Source: Nonomuraea aurantiaca | GTDB lineage: Bacteria > Actinomycetota > Actinomycetes > Streptosporangiales > Streptosporangiaceae | Assembly (NCBI RefSeq): GCF_020215705.1 | Contig: NZ_JAIWNB010000036.1 | Location: 1-64,000, forward strand | DNA length: 64,000 bases | Direction: 5' to 3' | Part shown: piece after piece, positions 15,151 through 23,559 of the stretch | Numbering within the stretch: position 1 is the stretch's first letter | How the letters are laid out: each line of letters starts with the position of its first letter | The notes under the pieces: generated by a model | Databases searched by the model: none | Told to the model about the DNA's origin: nothing | Seen by the model: only the letters and a program-made list of their open reading frames with translations | Position numbers and translations under genes: made by a program

Positions 15151-15193
15151 TTTGCAAGCAGGAAGTCAGGAGTTCGAATCTCCTAGGCTCCAC
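15151..15193. repeat. Right attachment core (tRNA-Ala 3' fragment)
   Basis: This is an exact 43-bp copy of the tRNA-Ala 3' part, from the anticodon loop to CTCCAC. It lacks the tRNA 5' half, so it is not a functional tRNA gene. It marks the right border of the integrated element; sequence from 15194 onward is the original downstream flank. Confidence 0.93.
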
Positions 15194-15754
15194 TCTCTTC
15201 GTGTAGGTGGGCCGGGTGGCACCCACCCGTTGCCCGTCTGGGTGGTTGACCGTGGAAGCCCGCCCCGAGCGGTCCTCGCTATCGCTCGGGCTGTTCTTCC
15301 TGGCGCGCCTTCGGCGCACAACGGTCTTCGCAATGGGGCGCTTCGCGCAGGGGGCTCAGGCGCTCCTTCCAGTCGGGCCGAAGCCCCGACCCCTGGAGGA
15401 CTTCGCTCCGCTCAGACGCTTTGTCCTCTTGTGTGCAGGCTTCGCCTGCGTCTTCTACGTGGCCGTTAATCTGGGGTTCGCTGGAAAGTTCCTGCTGGCT
15501 CTGCGACTTCCCGCGGCCACGCCGCTCCCCCAGCCGAGAAGGGGCATTTCGCAGGCGGAAGCAGTGACGGCCCGATGCCTAGCGTGGCTTCCAACCTTCG
15601 CTGGGCGCCCCCGTCGTACCGCACCCGATCGGTCACGACCCAGAGACACTACGAATTCAGCCTGTGTGCGGTGACGCCCGACTGGTGGAGGGAAGATGGG
15701 GCCGAATCGTGCGGCGTCGCAGTTGAGGTGGCATCCTGGAAACCAGGAGGTGCC
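15194..15754. other. 561-bp non-coding flank right of the AICE
   Basis: This stretch between the right att site and the MntA gene has no credible gene in either direction. Its left two thirds hold a run of small GC stems with TTC loops (listed separately). The last part precedes mntA, with AACCAGGAGGTGCC as its ribosome binding site, so the toxin-antitoxin promoter should lie around 15600-15730; no clear -35/-10 pair was seen. Confidence 0.5.
15264..15449. repeat. Cluster of short GC hairpins, mostly with TTC loops
   Basis: Stems follow each other: CCCGAGCG/CGCTCGGG (15264-15290), GCGCC-TTC-GGCGC (15305-15317), GCGC-TTC-GCGC (15338-15348), TCGGG/CCCGA (15373-15389) and GCAGGC-TTC-GCCTGC (15435-15449). 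No open frame explains them. They could be a structured RNA, stacked terminators or a REP-like array. Confidence 0.6.
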
Positions 15755-16051
15755 ATGAGTGTTGACTTCACGACCGTCTACGCGCAGTTGGTCAAGCTGT
15801 GCGAGAGGTACGGGATTGCCGAGTTGGCTGTTTTTGGCTCGGTTGCTCGTGGCGAGGACGAAGACGGCAGTGACATCGACCTCCTTTATGTTCTGAAGCC
15901 TGACAGCAACATCGGGCTTGAGTTCTTCGCGTTCCAGGAGGAACTGGAAGATCTGCTGGGCCGTAAGGTCGATGTGGTCTCCAAGGAAGGTCTCCACTGG
16001 GTCATCCGCGACCAGATTCTTACCGACGCCCGGGTGCTGTATGCAGCGTGA
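15755..16051 (+). CDS. mntA: MntA-like nucleotidyltransferase antitoxin
   Basis: This 98-residue minimal nucleotidyltransferase has the signature GSVARGEDEDGSDIDLLY at about residues 28-45, fitting GSX10DxD. In type VII HepT/MntA systems MntA transfers AMP from ATP onto a tyrosine of the HEPN toxin HepT and so inactivates it. The ribosome binding site AGGAGG is optimal, as expected for an antitoxin made in excess. The stop codon lies 11 bp inside the downstream HEPN gene. Divergent minimal nucleotidyltransferases of other roles exist, but the pairing is decisive. Confidence 0.92.
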   Translation: MSVDFTTVYAQLVKLCERYGIAELAVFGSVARGEDEDGSDIDLLYVLKPDSNIGLEFFAFQEELEDLLGRKVDVVSKEGLHWVIRDQILTDARVLYAA

Positions 16052-16478
16052 GGGCCTGTATCTGGTGGACATCGTGGAAGCCGCCAGGAAGATCGCCTCA
16101 TACCTCGAAGGCGTCTCAGCTGAGGTGTGGGCTGCTGACTCGATGCGCCGCGACGCAGTTATATGGCAGCTTTCCATTATCGGTGAGGCTGTCGGAGGGA
16201 TCTCGGACGAGACCCGAGCTTCCACCCCCGAGATCCCGTGGAAGCTCATCAGAGGGCTGCGCAATAACGTGGTCCACCGATACTTCAGCGTCGACTGGAA
16301 GATCGTGCACAGCGCTGCCACAGTGAACGTTCCCGACTTGGAACGGCAAGTGCGAGCTCTGCTTCAGCATGCCTATCCGGATCTCTTCAGGCGCCTGGAG
16401 CATGAGGAATCACGCGCCTCTGCCGATTCCTCCGACGATGAGCACACCGAGCCCTCAACCAGTTCGGATCTTCACTGA
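16041..16478 (+). CDS. hepT: HepT-like HEPN RNase toxin
   Basis: The 145-residue protein starts at the ATG at 16041, overlapping mntA by 11 bp. A HEPN fold of helices is followed by the catalytic motif RNNVVHRYF at about residues 75-83, an exact RX4HXY. Known HepT toxins are RNases using R and H, and the tyrosine is the AMPylation target of MntA. A Ser/Asp/Glu-rich tail of about 25 residues extends beyond the domain. The pair sits just outside the right border of the AICE, so it belongs to the chromosome or an older island. Confidence 0.9.
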   Translation: MQREGLYLVDIVEAARKIASYLEGVSAEVWAADSMRRDAVIWQLSIIGEAVGGISDETRASTPEIPWKLIRGLRNNVVHRYFSVDWKIVHSAATVNVPDLERQVRALLQHAYPDLFRRLEHEESRASADSSDDEHTEPSTSSDLH

Positions 16479-16659
16479 CTTCTCCCCGCGCGGTAGAGAA
16501 ACCCACAGAAGGCCGTCGGATGGTGGGGCGGGACACTGCGTGGGGGGTGTACAGCGGCGGCCTACAGCAACACCACCTCACACGATCACACGCCACCAGA
16601 CCGCATACGCCCCCGTCGCGTCGCCGAAGGTCTTGCCGCGTGGGTGACGGAGCGAGAGC

Positions 16660-17046
16660 ATGATGGCGCGCTTTCCTGCTCAGGAAGATAAGTTGGTCGG
16701 CATGACCGGTCAGCCTGTGGAGCCCGTTGCGCCTCGTGATCCAGGTGAGGATCCGGCCGCGATCTTCGAGGCGCTTCCGGCGTCGCACCGTGCCCGGTTC
16801 CGGGCGGAGTACGACGAGGCTTTGGAGGCCGCGCACGACTTGGCCCGCTTCAAGCAGGTGCAGACGTTGTTGCGTCAGTGGCGCCTGCGTGCGATCGCTT
16901 ACGCCCGCCCGGGCTATGAGGAGGCCGTCCAGGACGCTCTCCAGAACCGTACGGAGATGTTCACTCGCTACACCCCGCCGGAGTGGCAGGACCGGGTGCG
17001 AGCTAGAAGTTCGATGGCTTCCACGGACGCGCACTCTACGAGCTGA
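16660..17046 (+). CDS. DUF6247-like protein, putative antitoxin
   Basis: The 128-residue protein has the core PAAIFEALPASHRARFRAEY-DEALEAAHDLARF then QTLLRQWRLRAIAY. I recognise this as the DUF6247 pattern often paired with RelE-like proteins in actinomycetes. The ATG at 16660 follows GGAGCGAGAGC; an internal ATG at 16702 is possible. The last 15 residues (SSMASTDAHSTS) look like frame-shifted read-through into the decayed gene that follows. The antitoxin role is inferred. Confidence 0.6.
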   Translation: MMARFPAQEDKLVGMTGQPVEPVAPRDPGEDPAAIFEALPASHRARFRAEYDEALEAAHDLARFKQVQTLLRQWRLRAIAYARPGYEEAVQDALQNRTEMFTRYTPPEWQDRVRARSSMASTDAHSTS

Positions 17047-17195
17047 ACGGTCTTCCCGAGAAGGTCCGCGACGGCCCACTGTTGGAGCGTCTTCTTGCAC
17101 ACCTCCGCGATCCGTGGGACGCGGTCGCGGAACACGCCAGTCCCGACCGCGAACTAAGCGCGCTGCTGCGCTCCCGCGAACCTCCCGCGAACTGA
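17007..17195 (+). pseudogene. Decayed RelE-like toxin fragment
   Basis: A frame without a start codon, directly after an in-frame TAG, encodes FDGFHGRALYELNGLPEKVR and continues DGPLLERLLAHLRDPWDAV before turning into unrelated sequence. The pattern resembles the first half of RelE/ParE-type toxins paired with DUF6247 proteins. Both the N-terminal start and the C-terminal catalytic half are missing. It overlaps the end of the DUF6247 frame by 40 bp, suggesting a frameshift or deletion that killed the toxin. Confidence 0.45.
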
Positions 17196-17319
17196 CCTCG
17201 CCGACTACGGTGACACCGCCGCACAGATCGCGGCAGAAGAGTGCCTTGCAGGCCGTCGCGGCCTCTCGAGATGCCCTCGGTCACGCTCCGCACCGGTGAC
17301 TCGTCCGTAAGCTGAGGGT

Positions 17320-20300
17320 GTGTCCCCCGCACTCGTCCTGCTCGACGACGTCCGCTGGCGAGGTGTGCGCGTGGTCGGCGATCGCGCGCAGACCCTGCTG
17401 GCCGTACTCGCCATGCACGGCCACGCGGGAGTCAGTGTCGAGCGCCTGGTCGAGGAGTTGTGGCCCGACGAGGAGCCGGCCAACCCGACAAAGGCGCTGC
17501 AGGTGGTCGTCTCGCGGACCCGGGCGGTGACCTGCGCCGACGTCGTGGTGCGGATCCCGCGTGGTTACCGGCTCGGGCTGCCCGCGGGTCAGGTGGACGC
17601 GCTGCTGCTCGGCGCGCTGGTGGAGCAGGCGCGGGCCGCACTGGGCGAGGACGACATGGTGCTCGCGCGTCGCCGCGCCGAAGAGGCCATGGCTCTCGTG
17701 GCCGGCGGCTCGGATGGTGCCACGGGCGCGCTCGCTGAGCTGAGAGGCGTCGCGGCAGGGTGGGTGGCCGAGGCGCGGCGGGTGGCGGCGATCGCGCGGG
17801 GCCGGAGCGGCGCTCACGAGGGCGCGCTGCCGCTGCTGGAGGAGGCCGCGGCCGATCGGCCACACGACGAGGAACTGCTCGCATGCCTGCTGCGCAGCGA
17901 GGCCGCCGTACGAGGTGCCGCCGCCGCTCTGGAGCGTTACGAGCGGTATCGCGCGGGCCTTGTCGCGCGGCTCGGCACTGGACCAGGGCCTGAGCTCGCC
18001 CGCGTGTACGCCGAACTCCTCGTCGCCGATCGGCCGGTACGTGAGGGCATCTTGTTCGACGGTTCCTCGCTGCTCGGCCGCGAGGGCGACATCCGTGCGG
18101 TGCACGCCCTGTTGCAGACCAACCGGGTGGTCTCCATCATCGGCCCTGGCGGACTGGGCAAGACGCGGCTGGCCCATGTCGTCGGCAGGAACGCCACGCA
18201 GCCCGTCGCTCACTTCGTCGAGCTCGTCGGCGTCTCCTCGCCGGATGGCGTGGTGGGCGAGGTGGGCTCGGCGCTCGGGGTTCGGGACTCGGTCAGCGGG
18301 CGTCGTGTCCTGACCGCCGCGCAGCGCTTCGACGTACGCACCCGGATCGCCCAGCATCTCGACCAGGCTCCGGCGCTGCTGATCCTGGACAACTGCGAGC
18401 ACGTGATCGAGGCCGTCGCCGACCTGGTGGCGTTCCTGACCGTGACGACCCGCGACCTGCGGGTGCTCATCACCTCGCGCGCTCCCTTGTCGATCCCCGC
18501 CGAACGCGTCTACCTGCTCGGCGAGCTGCCAACGGGCGACGCGGTGGAGTTGTTCCGCCAGCGCGCCACGGCCGCCCGCCCGGGTGTGCGGATCGACGAG
18601 GAAGTGGTCGAGGAGGTCGTCGCCCGCCTCGACGGGCTGCCGCTCGCGATCGAACTGGCCGCGGCCAAAGTGCGGGTGATGTCGGTGGCGGAGATCGCGC
18701 GGCGCCTGGCGGACCGATTCACCCTGCTGCGCGGGGGAAACCGTACGGCCCCCGACCGGCACAAGACGCTGCTCGCGGTCATCGACTGGTCGTGGAACCT
18801 GCTGGAGGAGCCAGAACGGCGGGCGTTGCGCTGGTTGTCGCTGTTCGGCGACGGTTTCACGCTGGCCGCGGCCGAGCACGTACTCGGCCCGGACACCCTG
18901 CGCGCCGTGGACGCGCTGGCCGAGCAGTCGATGCTGAGCGTTCGCGAGACGACGTACGGCCTGCGCTACCGGATGCTGGAGACCGTCAGGGAGTTCGGGC
19001 GGATGCGGCTGAAGGAGGCCGGCGAGGAGGCGACCGCCCGGGCGGCGCAGCGGGCCTGGGCGACGGCGTACGCCCTCGAACACGCCTTCGCGCTGTTCAG
19101 CCCGGCGCAGTTCGCGGCGGCCGACGCGTTGCACGCCGAGGAGAGCAACCTTGCCGAACTGCTCCGGCAGGCTCTCGGCGAGTCCGATCCCGTCACGACG
19201 GTCCAGTTGCTGGCCGGCGTCGGCGCGTTGTGGTCGATCCGTGGCGATCACTTCCGTGTCTTCGTTCACCGGGACGCGATCATCGAGGTGATCACCGACT
19301 GGGTGCCGCCGCCGTACCTCGTCGAGGTGACCAGGGCCGCCATGCTGATCGCGCTCATGAACATCATGATCGTCAGTGACCGCCGCGACGATCCGCTGCG
19401 CGATCTCCTCCGTACGCTGCCCACCAGCGACACGACGGATCCCCGCTTGGCGGCGGTGGCCACGGTGCTGGTCGCGTGCGACGTGCCCGATGGCGCCGAC
19501 ATGCGCCGCCGGCTGGCGGAGTTGTGCCGGAGCGTCGACCGTGACGTGGCCTTGGCGGCGATGCAGATGAACGTCCAAATCTTGGAGAACGCGGGAGACG
19601 TGACCGAGGCGGTCGAGGCCGCCGAGCGAACCCTGACGATGATCCGCGAGGAGGAGGGGCCGTGGTCCACCGCGATCATGCACGCCGTGCTGGCCCACCT
19701 GGTCATGCAGCTCGGCGACCGTCGGCGGGCGGTCGGATACGCGCGGACCGCCATCCCGGCGCTGAGCCGGCTCGGCGCCACCGACGACGAGACCCAGCTC
19801 CGCGCGCTGCTGCTGGTCTCCGCGCTCGCCGACGGCGATCTCGACACCGCGGAGGCCGAGCTCGCCGAGATCACCCGGATCAACGACAACGAGGCAGTAC
19901 TCGGCGGGGTGGCGATCGTCTCGTTGTGCGCGGCCGAGCTCGCCCTCGCCCGCGGCGAGACGGCCGCCGCGCTGGCGGAATACCGCCTGGCCGTCCAGCG
20001 GGCGCACGACCTGCGCCTGCCCGGGGTGCCGCGTGCGGAGCTCACGCCGTGGACGGTCATCGCGGTGTCGGCCACCCTGACGGCGTACGCGTACCACGCT
20101 CCTCCGGAAGACGTCCGGTACGGCGAGGAGTTGTTCTCCACCGTCGGGGGCTACGACCTGCTGACCGTGAAGAATCCCATCCTCGACTATCCGGTGTGCG
20201 GCTCGATGCTCTTCGCGCTCGGCGCTTGGGGGCTGCTGCGGGGAGCTATGGACCCCCCCGACGCGATCAGGTTGCTGGTGCTGGCCGAGCGGTTCGCGTA

Positions 20301-20613
20301 CAACGGCAGCATGCCCTGCATGGCCTTCGAGCGGATCGAACCGTACGCGGAGCGGGCCGTGCCCGGGATGCTCGCCGTCGTTCGGGCCGAGTACGGCGAT
20401 CGACGTGGCTCCGACCTGCTCGACGAGGCGCGCGGTCTCGTTGAGCAGGTCTCCGGCCGTGACGGGCGCAGGTCACATGTGCCGCTTGTAACTGCGTACC
20501 GACAGCGGCGCGAAGATCGCGATGACGATCAGGCACGCCAGGAGCGTCCAGGCCACCTCTCCGCTGACGAGGGCGCTGTTGGCGAGGTCGCGGGCGGCCG
20601 TGACCAGGTGTGA
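17320..20613 (+). CDS. AfsR/SARP-like large regulator: BTAD domain plus NTPase
   Basis: The 1097-residue protein has an OmpR-type winged helix at about 10-85 (SVERLVEELWPDEEPANPTK, IPRGYRLGLP), a BTAD helical domain to about 235, and a STAND-type ATPase. The P-loop is GPGGLGKTRL near 275 and Walker B is ALLILDNCEH near 353. A long helical repeat C-terminus follows. Such proteins activate secondary-metabolite or exporter genes. It is transcribed toward the convergent ABC genes. Its last 47 codons overlap the permease gene's 3' end on the opposite strand, so the natural C-terminus reads through antisense coding DNA. Confidence 0.88.
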   Translation: MSPALVLLDDVRWRGVRVVGDRAQTLLAVLAMHGHAGVSVERLVEELWPDEEPANPTKALQVVVSRTRAVTCADVVVRIPRGYRLGLPAGQVDALLLGALVEQARAALGEDDMVLARRRAEEAMALVAGGSDGATGALAELRGVAAGWVAEARRVAAIARGRSGAHEGALPLLEEAAADRPHDEELLACLLRSEAAVRGAAAALERYERYRAGLVARLGTGPGPELARVYAELLVADRPVREGILFDGSSLLGREGDIRAVHALLQTNRVVSIIGPGGLGKTRLAHVVGRNATQPVAHFVELVGVSSPDGVVGEVGSALGVRDSVSGRRVLTAAQRFDVRTRIAQHLDQAPALLILDNCEHVIEAVADLVAFLTVTTRDLRVLITSRAPLSIPAERVYLLGELPTGDAVELFRQRATAARPGVRIDEEVVEEVVARLDGLPLAIELAAAKVRVMSVAEIARRLADRFTLLRGGNRTAPDRHKTLLAVIDWSWNLLEEPERRALRWLSLFGDGFTLAAAEHVLGPDTLRAVDALAEQSMLSVRETTYGLRYRMLETVREFGRMRLKEAGEEATARAAQRAWATAYALEHAFALFSPAQFAAADALHAEESNLAELLRQALGESDPVTTVQLLAGVGALWSIRGDHFRVFVHRDAIIEVITDWVPPPYLVEVTRAAMLIALMNIMIVSDRRDDPLRDLLRTLPTSDTTDPRLAAVATVLVACDVPDGADMRRRLAELCRSVDRDVALAAMQMNVQILENAGDVTEAVEAAERTLTMIREEEGPWSTAIMHAVLAHLVMQLGDRRRAVGYARTAIPALSRLGATDDETQLRALLLVSALADGDLDTAEAELAEITRINDNEAVLGGVAIVSLCAAELALARGETAAALAEYRLAVQRAHDLRLPGVPRAELTPWTVIAVSATLTAYAYHAPPEDVRYGEELFSTVGGYDLLTVKNPILDYPVCGSMLFALGAWGLLRGAMDPPDAIRLLVLAERFAYNGSMPCMAFERIEPYAERAVPGMLAVVRAEYGDRRGSDLLDEARGLVEQVSGRDGRRSHVPLVTAYRQRREDRDDDQARQERPGHLSADEGAVGEVAGGRDQV

Positions 20614-21309
20614 GACCGGGTTGATCCGTACGAACGCGGCCAGCCAGCCGGGCAGGGTCTCGACGGGGACGAACGCGTTCGACAGGAAGGTCAGCGGGAA
20701 CAAGATCATCATGGAGATGCTCTGGACGGCCTGGGCGCTCCGGGCGATCGTGCCGACCCAGGTGAAGACCCAGGCCAGAGACCAGCCCGTAATGATCGCC
20801 AGCAGGACCGCGGCGAGCACGCCGCCCGCTCCGCCGCCCGGGCGGTAGCCCATCACCAGGCCCATGCCGAAGGTCAGAGTGGCCGCGATCGTGTAGCGCA
20901 GCAGGTCGGCCACCATTGGGCCGGCGAGCGGCGCGATCCGGGCGATCGGCAGCGACTTGAACCGGTCGAAGACGCCCTTCTCCATGTCCTCGCGGAGTTG
21001 CGTGCCCGTGGCCATGCATGTCGTCAGCACGGTCTGGGCGAGGATGCCGGGAATCATCAGGGGGAGGTAGCTCTGCACGTCGCCGGCGATGGCGCCACCG
21101 AAGATGAAGGCGAACATCGCGGTGAACAGGATGGGCTGCAGCGCCACGTCGAAGAACTGCTCCGGGTTGCGGCGCATCTTCTTGAGCGCCCGCCACGCCA
21201 TCGCCAGGGTCTGGACGATCGTCTCCCCCGTGGAGACGCGCCGCCGGGCGGCCGCCACGCGGTCGGCGGCCCGGACCGCCTCGCGGGCGGGTGCGGTCAT
21301 GGTGCTCAT
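20473..21309 (-). CDS. ABC-2 type permease, DrrB-like
   Basis: The ATG at 21309 overlaps the ATPase stop (ATGA) and gives 278 residues. Six hydrophobic segments carry the ABC-2 exporter pattern, with RNPEQFFDVALQPILFTAMF at the N-terminus and the conserved loop LREDMEKGVFDRFKSLPIAR. It matches daunorubicin-resistance DrrB-type permeases, which export hydrophobic drugs or lipids with their ATPase partner. A longer upstream frame is antisense-like and rejected. The final YKRHM is typical. Confidence 0.93.
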   Translation of the reverse strand: MSTMTAPAREAVRAADRVAAARRRVSTGETIVQTLAMAWRALKKMRRNPEQFFDVALQPILFTAMFAFIFGGAIAGDVQSYLPLMIPGILAQTVLTTCMATGTQLREDMEKGVFDRFKSLPIARIAPLAGPMVADLLRYTIAATLTFGMGLVMGYRPGGGAGGVLAAVLLAIITGWSLAWVFTWVGTIARSAQAVQSISMMILFPLTFLSNAFVPVETLPGWLAAFVRINPVSHLVTAARDLANSALVSGEVAWTLLACLIVIAIFAPLSVRSYKRHM

Positions 21310-22361
21310 CGGTTCTCCTCCGTGCTGATCTCTATGTCGCTGATCTCTGTGTCGCTGATCTCCTCGTCTCCGTCCGCCCCGTGGCCGGTGAGGGCGAGGA
21401 ACACCTCGTCCAGGCTGGGCTTGGCCACGCTCACCGAGGAGATCGACACCCCGGCGGCGCGCAGTGCGATCAATACGTCCGCGGCCAGGTCGGCCTGGTC
21501 GAGGGCGACGTTGAGGCGGCCCTGCTCCGGGCTGAGGACCGGGTCGGAGCCGAGGACGCGCCGCACGACCTCCACGGCGGTGGGCGCCTCGTCCGGCTCG
21601 GCGAGCACCAACTGGAGGGCGGAGTTGCCGACCGCTGTCTTCAACTCGTCGGGGGTGCCCTCGGCGACTTTGCGGCCGTGGTCGATGACGGCGACGCGAT
21701 CGGCGAGCTGATCGGCCTCGTCCAGATATTGCGTGGTCAGCAGTACGGTGCAGCCGTCGGCGACCAGACCGCGGATGGTGTCCCACATCTGGCCGCGCGT
21801 GCGCGGGTCGAGACCGGTGGTCGGCTCGTCGAGGAAGATCAGCGGTGGCCTGGTGATCAGGCTGGCCGCCAGGTCGAGGCGCCGCCGCATGCCACCGGAG
21901 AACTGCGCGATCGGTCGGTCGGCCGCCTCCTCCAGGTCGAACTGGCCCAGCAATTCGACGGCGATGCGCCGGGCGCGCGGCGCGGCGATGCCCTGCAGGC
22001 GACTGAAGAGCCAGAGGTTCTCGCGGGCGGTCAGGTTCTCGTCGACCGTCGCGTACTGTCCGGTGACGCCGACCAGCTGGCGGATCATGTGCGGGTTGCC
22101 GGCCACGTCGACCCCGAAGATCTCGGCGCGGCCCGCGTCGATCTGCAACAGGGTGGCCAGCATCCGCAGCATGGTGGTCTTGCCGGCGCCGTTCGGGCCG
22201 AGGACGCCGAAGATCTCACCGGGGCGTACGTCCAGGTCGATCCCGTCGACGGCACGGTGCCCGCCGAACGTCTTGGCAAGCCCTTCCGCACGTACGGCCA
22301 GATCGGTTCCTCCGCCGGAGGCCGGGCCGCCCCCGGTACGTCCGAGTTTTGTGATGCTCAT
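21306..22361 (-). CDS. ABC exporter ATPase, DrrA-like
   Basis: This 351-residue ATP-binding subunit has Walker A GPNGAGKTTMLRML near 55-68, Q-loop VGVTGQYATVD, the signature FSGGMRRRLDLA, and Walker B PLIFLDEPTTGLDPRTRG. A C-terminal extension of about 90 residues is typical of DrrA proteins. It powers the coupled permease. The adjacent AfsR-like regulator is a possible activator, though the two operons converge. The exported substrate (antibiotic, lipid or other) is not indicated. Confidence 0.95.
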   Translation of the reverse strand: MSITKLGRTGGGPASGGGTDLAVRAEGLAKTFGGHRAVDGIDLDVRPGEIFGVLGPNGAGKTTMLRMLATLLQIDAGRAEIFGVDVAGNPHMIRQLVGVTGQYATVDENLTARENLWLFSRLQGIAAPRARRIAVELLGQFDLEEAADRPIAQFSGGMRRRLDLAASLITRPPLIFLDEPTTGLDPRTRGQMWDTIRGLVADGCTVLLTTQYLDEADQLADRVAVIDHGRKVAEGTPDELKTAVGNSALQLVLAEPDEAPTAVEVVRRVLGSDPVLSPEQGRLNVALDQADLAADVLIALRAAGVSISSVSVAKPSLDEVFLALTGHGADGDEEISDTEISDIEISTEENR

Positions 22362-22457
22362 GGCTTCACTCTCGGCGGCGCCGGTTTCACGGCACCCTCG
22401 GCTGGTTTCACCGGTTGCCGTGCAGCAGCCCTGTACAGCAACATCGACGCGCCCAGA

Positions 22458-22712
22458 TCAGGACAAGGTGTCCTTGATCGCGATCTGGCCATCTTCGATC
22501 GCGAACTTCTGGTTGGCGTTGTTGGGGTCGCACTGCCACTGGTACATCAAGGTGCCGTTGCCACGGTTGTTGCTGACGTCGACGCACATTGCGGTCCCGA
22601 CGGGGACGGTGCGGTTGGCGGGCTCTTGACCGGCGGCCATCGCAGGCAGAGCGGTGATCGCGCTCATGGTGGTGGAGATGACGGCGGCGGCCAGCAGATG
22701 GCGAGCGAGCAT
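22458..22712 (-). CDS. Small secreted protein, truncated ricin-B-like repeat
   Basis: Of the 84 residues the first 27 form a Sec signal peptide (LAAAVISTTMSAITALPAMA then AG). The mature 57 residues contain CVDVSNNRGNGTLMYQWQCD and NQKFAI, the QxW-type motif of ricin-B beta-trefoil lectins, but only about one subdomain. It is either a genuinely short carbohydrate-binding peptide or the remnant of a larger secreted lectin or glycosidase. GAGGCACCC precedes the start on the minus strand. Confidence 0.7.
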   Translation of the reverse strand: MLARHLLAAAVISTTMSAITALPAMAAGQEPANRTVPVGTAMCVDVSNNRGNGTLMYQWQCDPNNANQKFAIEDGQIAIKDTLS

Positions 22713-22814
22713 GGGTGCCTCCAGAAGAGTTGATCAAGACTCGAGCACCATGTCACAACTGAAAGTAGTTGATCAATCACTGTCCGCGCAAAGCTTCGTG
22801 CGTCGCGTTGCGTG

Positions 22815-23510
22815 TCATACCCGGACGGAGGCCGCCGTCGAGGGAGGCGTCCCCAGCTGTTCGACGGGTATGTCGATGGCCGGTTGAGTGGTGAGACTCG
22901 CGCGTTCGATCCGATCGAGGCGGAACCATCGGATGGCCTCGCGGCGCCGGCAGTGCGCCACGAGGAACCAATGCCCGGCCGTGAACGCGAGCAGCTGAGG
23001 GTCAACCCGGCGCGTTGTCGGCCTACCGTGACGATCGCGGTAGTGCAGCGAGAGGACCTTGCGCTCCTGAAGGGCATGTTCGATCGCGTCGCGTCGGCGT
23101 GGATCAGCCGCCTCGGCGGTGCCGTGGTCGATCCAGATGCGCTCGGTCAAGTCGTCCGCGTGCCGCCGCGCCTGCGGGTCCATCACCGCCAGCACTTTCA
23201 CCAGGGCGGCTCGGGCCTGCCGGTCGAATGGTTGTCCATGGTGTGCGGCGATCGCCGCGGCGAGCGCGGAGGCTTCCGTGGCGGTGAAGTTCACCGGCGG
23301 CAGGGTGGCGGCACGATCGACGACATATCCGCCGATCCGGCCCGTACGTGCCCAGACCGGGAACCCGCCCTGTTGCAGAGCGGAGATGTCGCGCTTGACG
23401 GTGCGGACACTGATCTCGAACGCGGTGGCGAGTTGTTCGGCCGTGCGGCCGCGGGGACCCGCACGGCGGAGCTCTTCACGGATCGCATAGAGCCGGTCGG
23501 TGCGGTTCAT
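22815..23510 (-). CDS. WYL-domain HTH transcriptional regulator
   Basis: The start at 23510 (MNRTDRLYAIREELRRAG) gives 231 residues. A DeoR-type winged helix occupies about 1-60 (TAEQLATAFEISVRTVKRDI), followed by a WYL-like ligand-binding domain with VLSLHYRDRHGRPTTRRVDP and AHCRRREAIRWFRLDRI. These regulators sense nucleic-acid or small-ligand signals and often control a divergent gene. The divergent alpha/beta hydrolase starts only 49 bp away, so local control is likely. Confidence 0.9.
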   Translation of the reverse strand: MNRTDRLYAIREELRRAGPRGRTAEQLATAFEISVRTVKRDISALQQGGFPVWARTGRIGGYVVDRAATLPPVNFTATEASALAAAIAAHHGQPFDRQARAALVKVLAVMDPQARRHADDLTERIWIDHGTAEAADPRRRDAIEHALQERKVLSLHYRDRHGRPTTRRVDPQLLAFTAGHWFLVAHCRRREAIRWFRLDRIERASLTTQPAIDIPVEQLGTPPSTAASVRV

Positions 23511-23559
23511 CCATAAATGGTGCCATAACGGTGACATCCAGCGCCTTCAGAATCGGAGC

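Larger units (their letters stand above)
4557..15193. mobile_element. Integrated AICE-like element in tRNA-Ala (about 10.6 kb)
   Basis: Two exact 43-bp direct repeats, at 4557-4599 inside tRNA-Ala and at 15151-15193, bound the element. Between them lies the standard set for actinomycete integrative and conjugative elements of the pSAM2 type: tyrosine integrase, excisionase, RepSA-type HUH initiator, FtsK/TraB translocase, GntR (KorSA-like) repressor, Pra-like activator, XRE regulator and Nudix protein. All key motifs look intact. Recognisable Spd spread proteins are absent, although two related unknown proteins occupy a comparable place. Autonomous excision and transfer are inferred. Confidence 0.9.

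Noticed and set aside
15151..15193. Second tRNA-Ala gene
   Set aside because: Only the anticodon loop to 3' end is present; the acceptor 5' strand, D arm and anticodon 5' stem are missing, so it is an att repeat.
17281..20097. A 938-codon open frame antisense to the large regulator
   Set aside because: It mirrors a gene with clear winged-helix, BTAD and P-loop motifs; its own sequence is Arg/Gln/Gly/Asp-rich low-complexity text typical of antisense frames in high-GC DNA.
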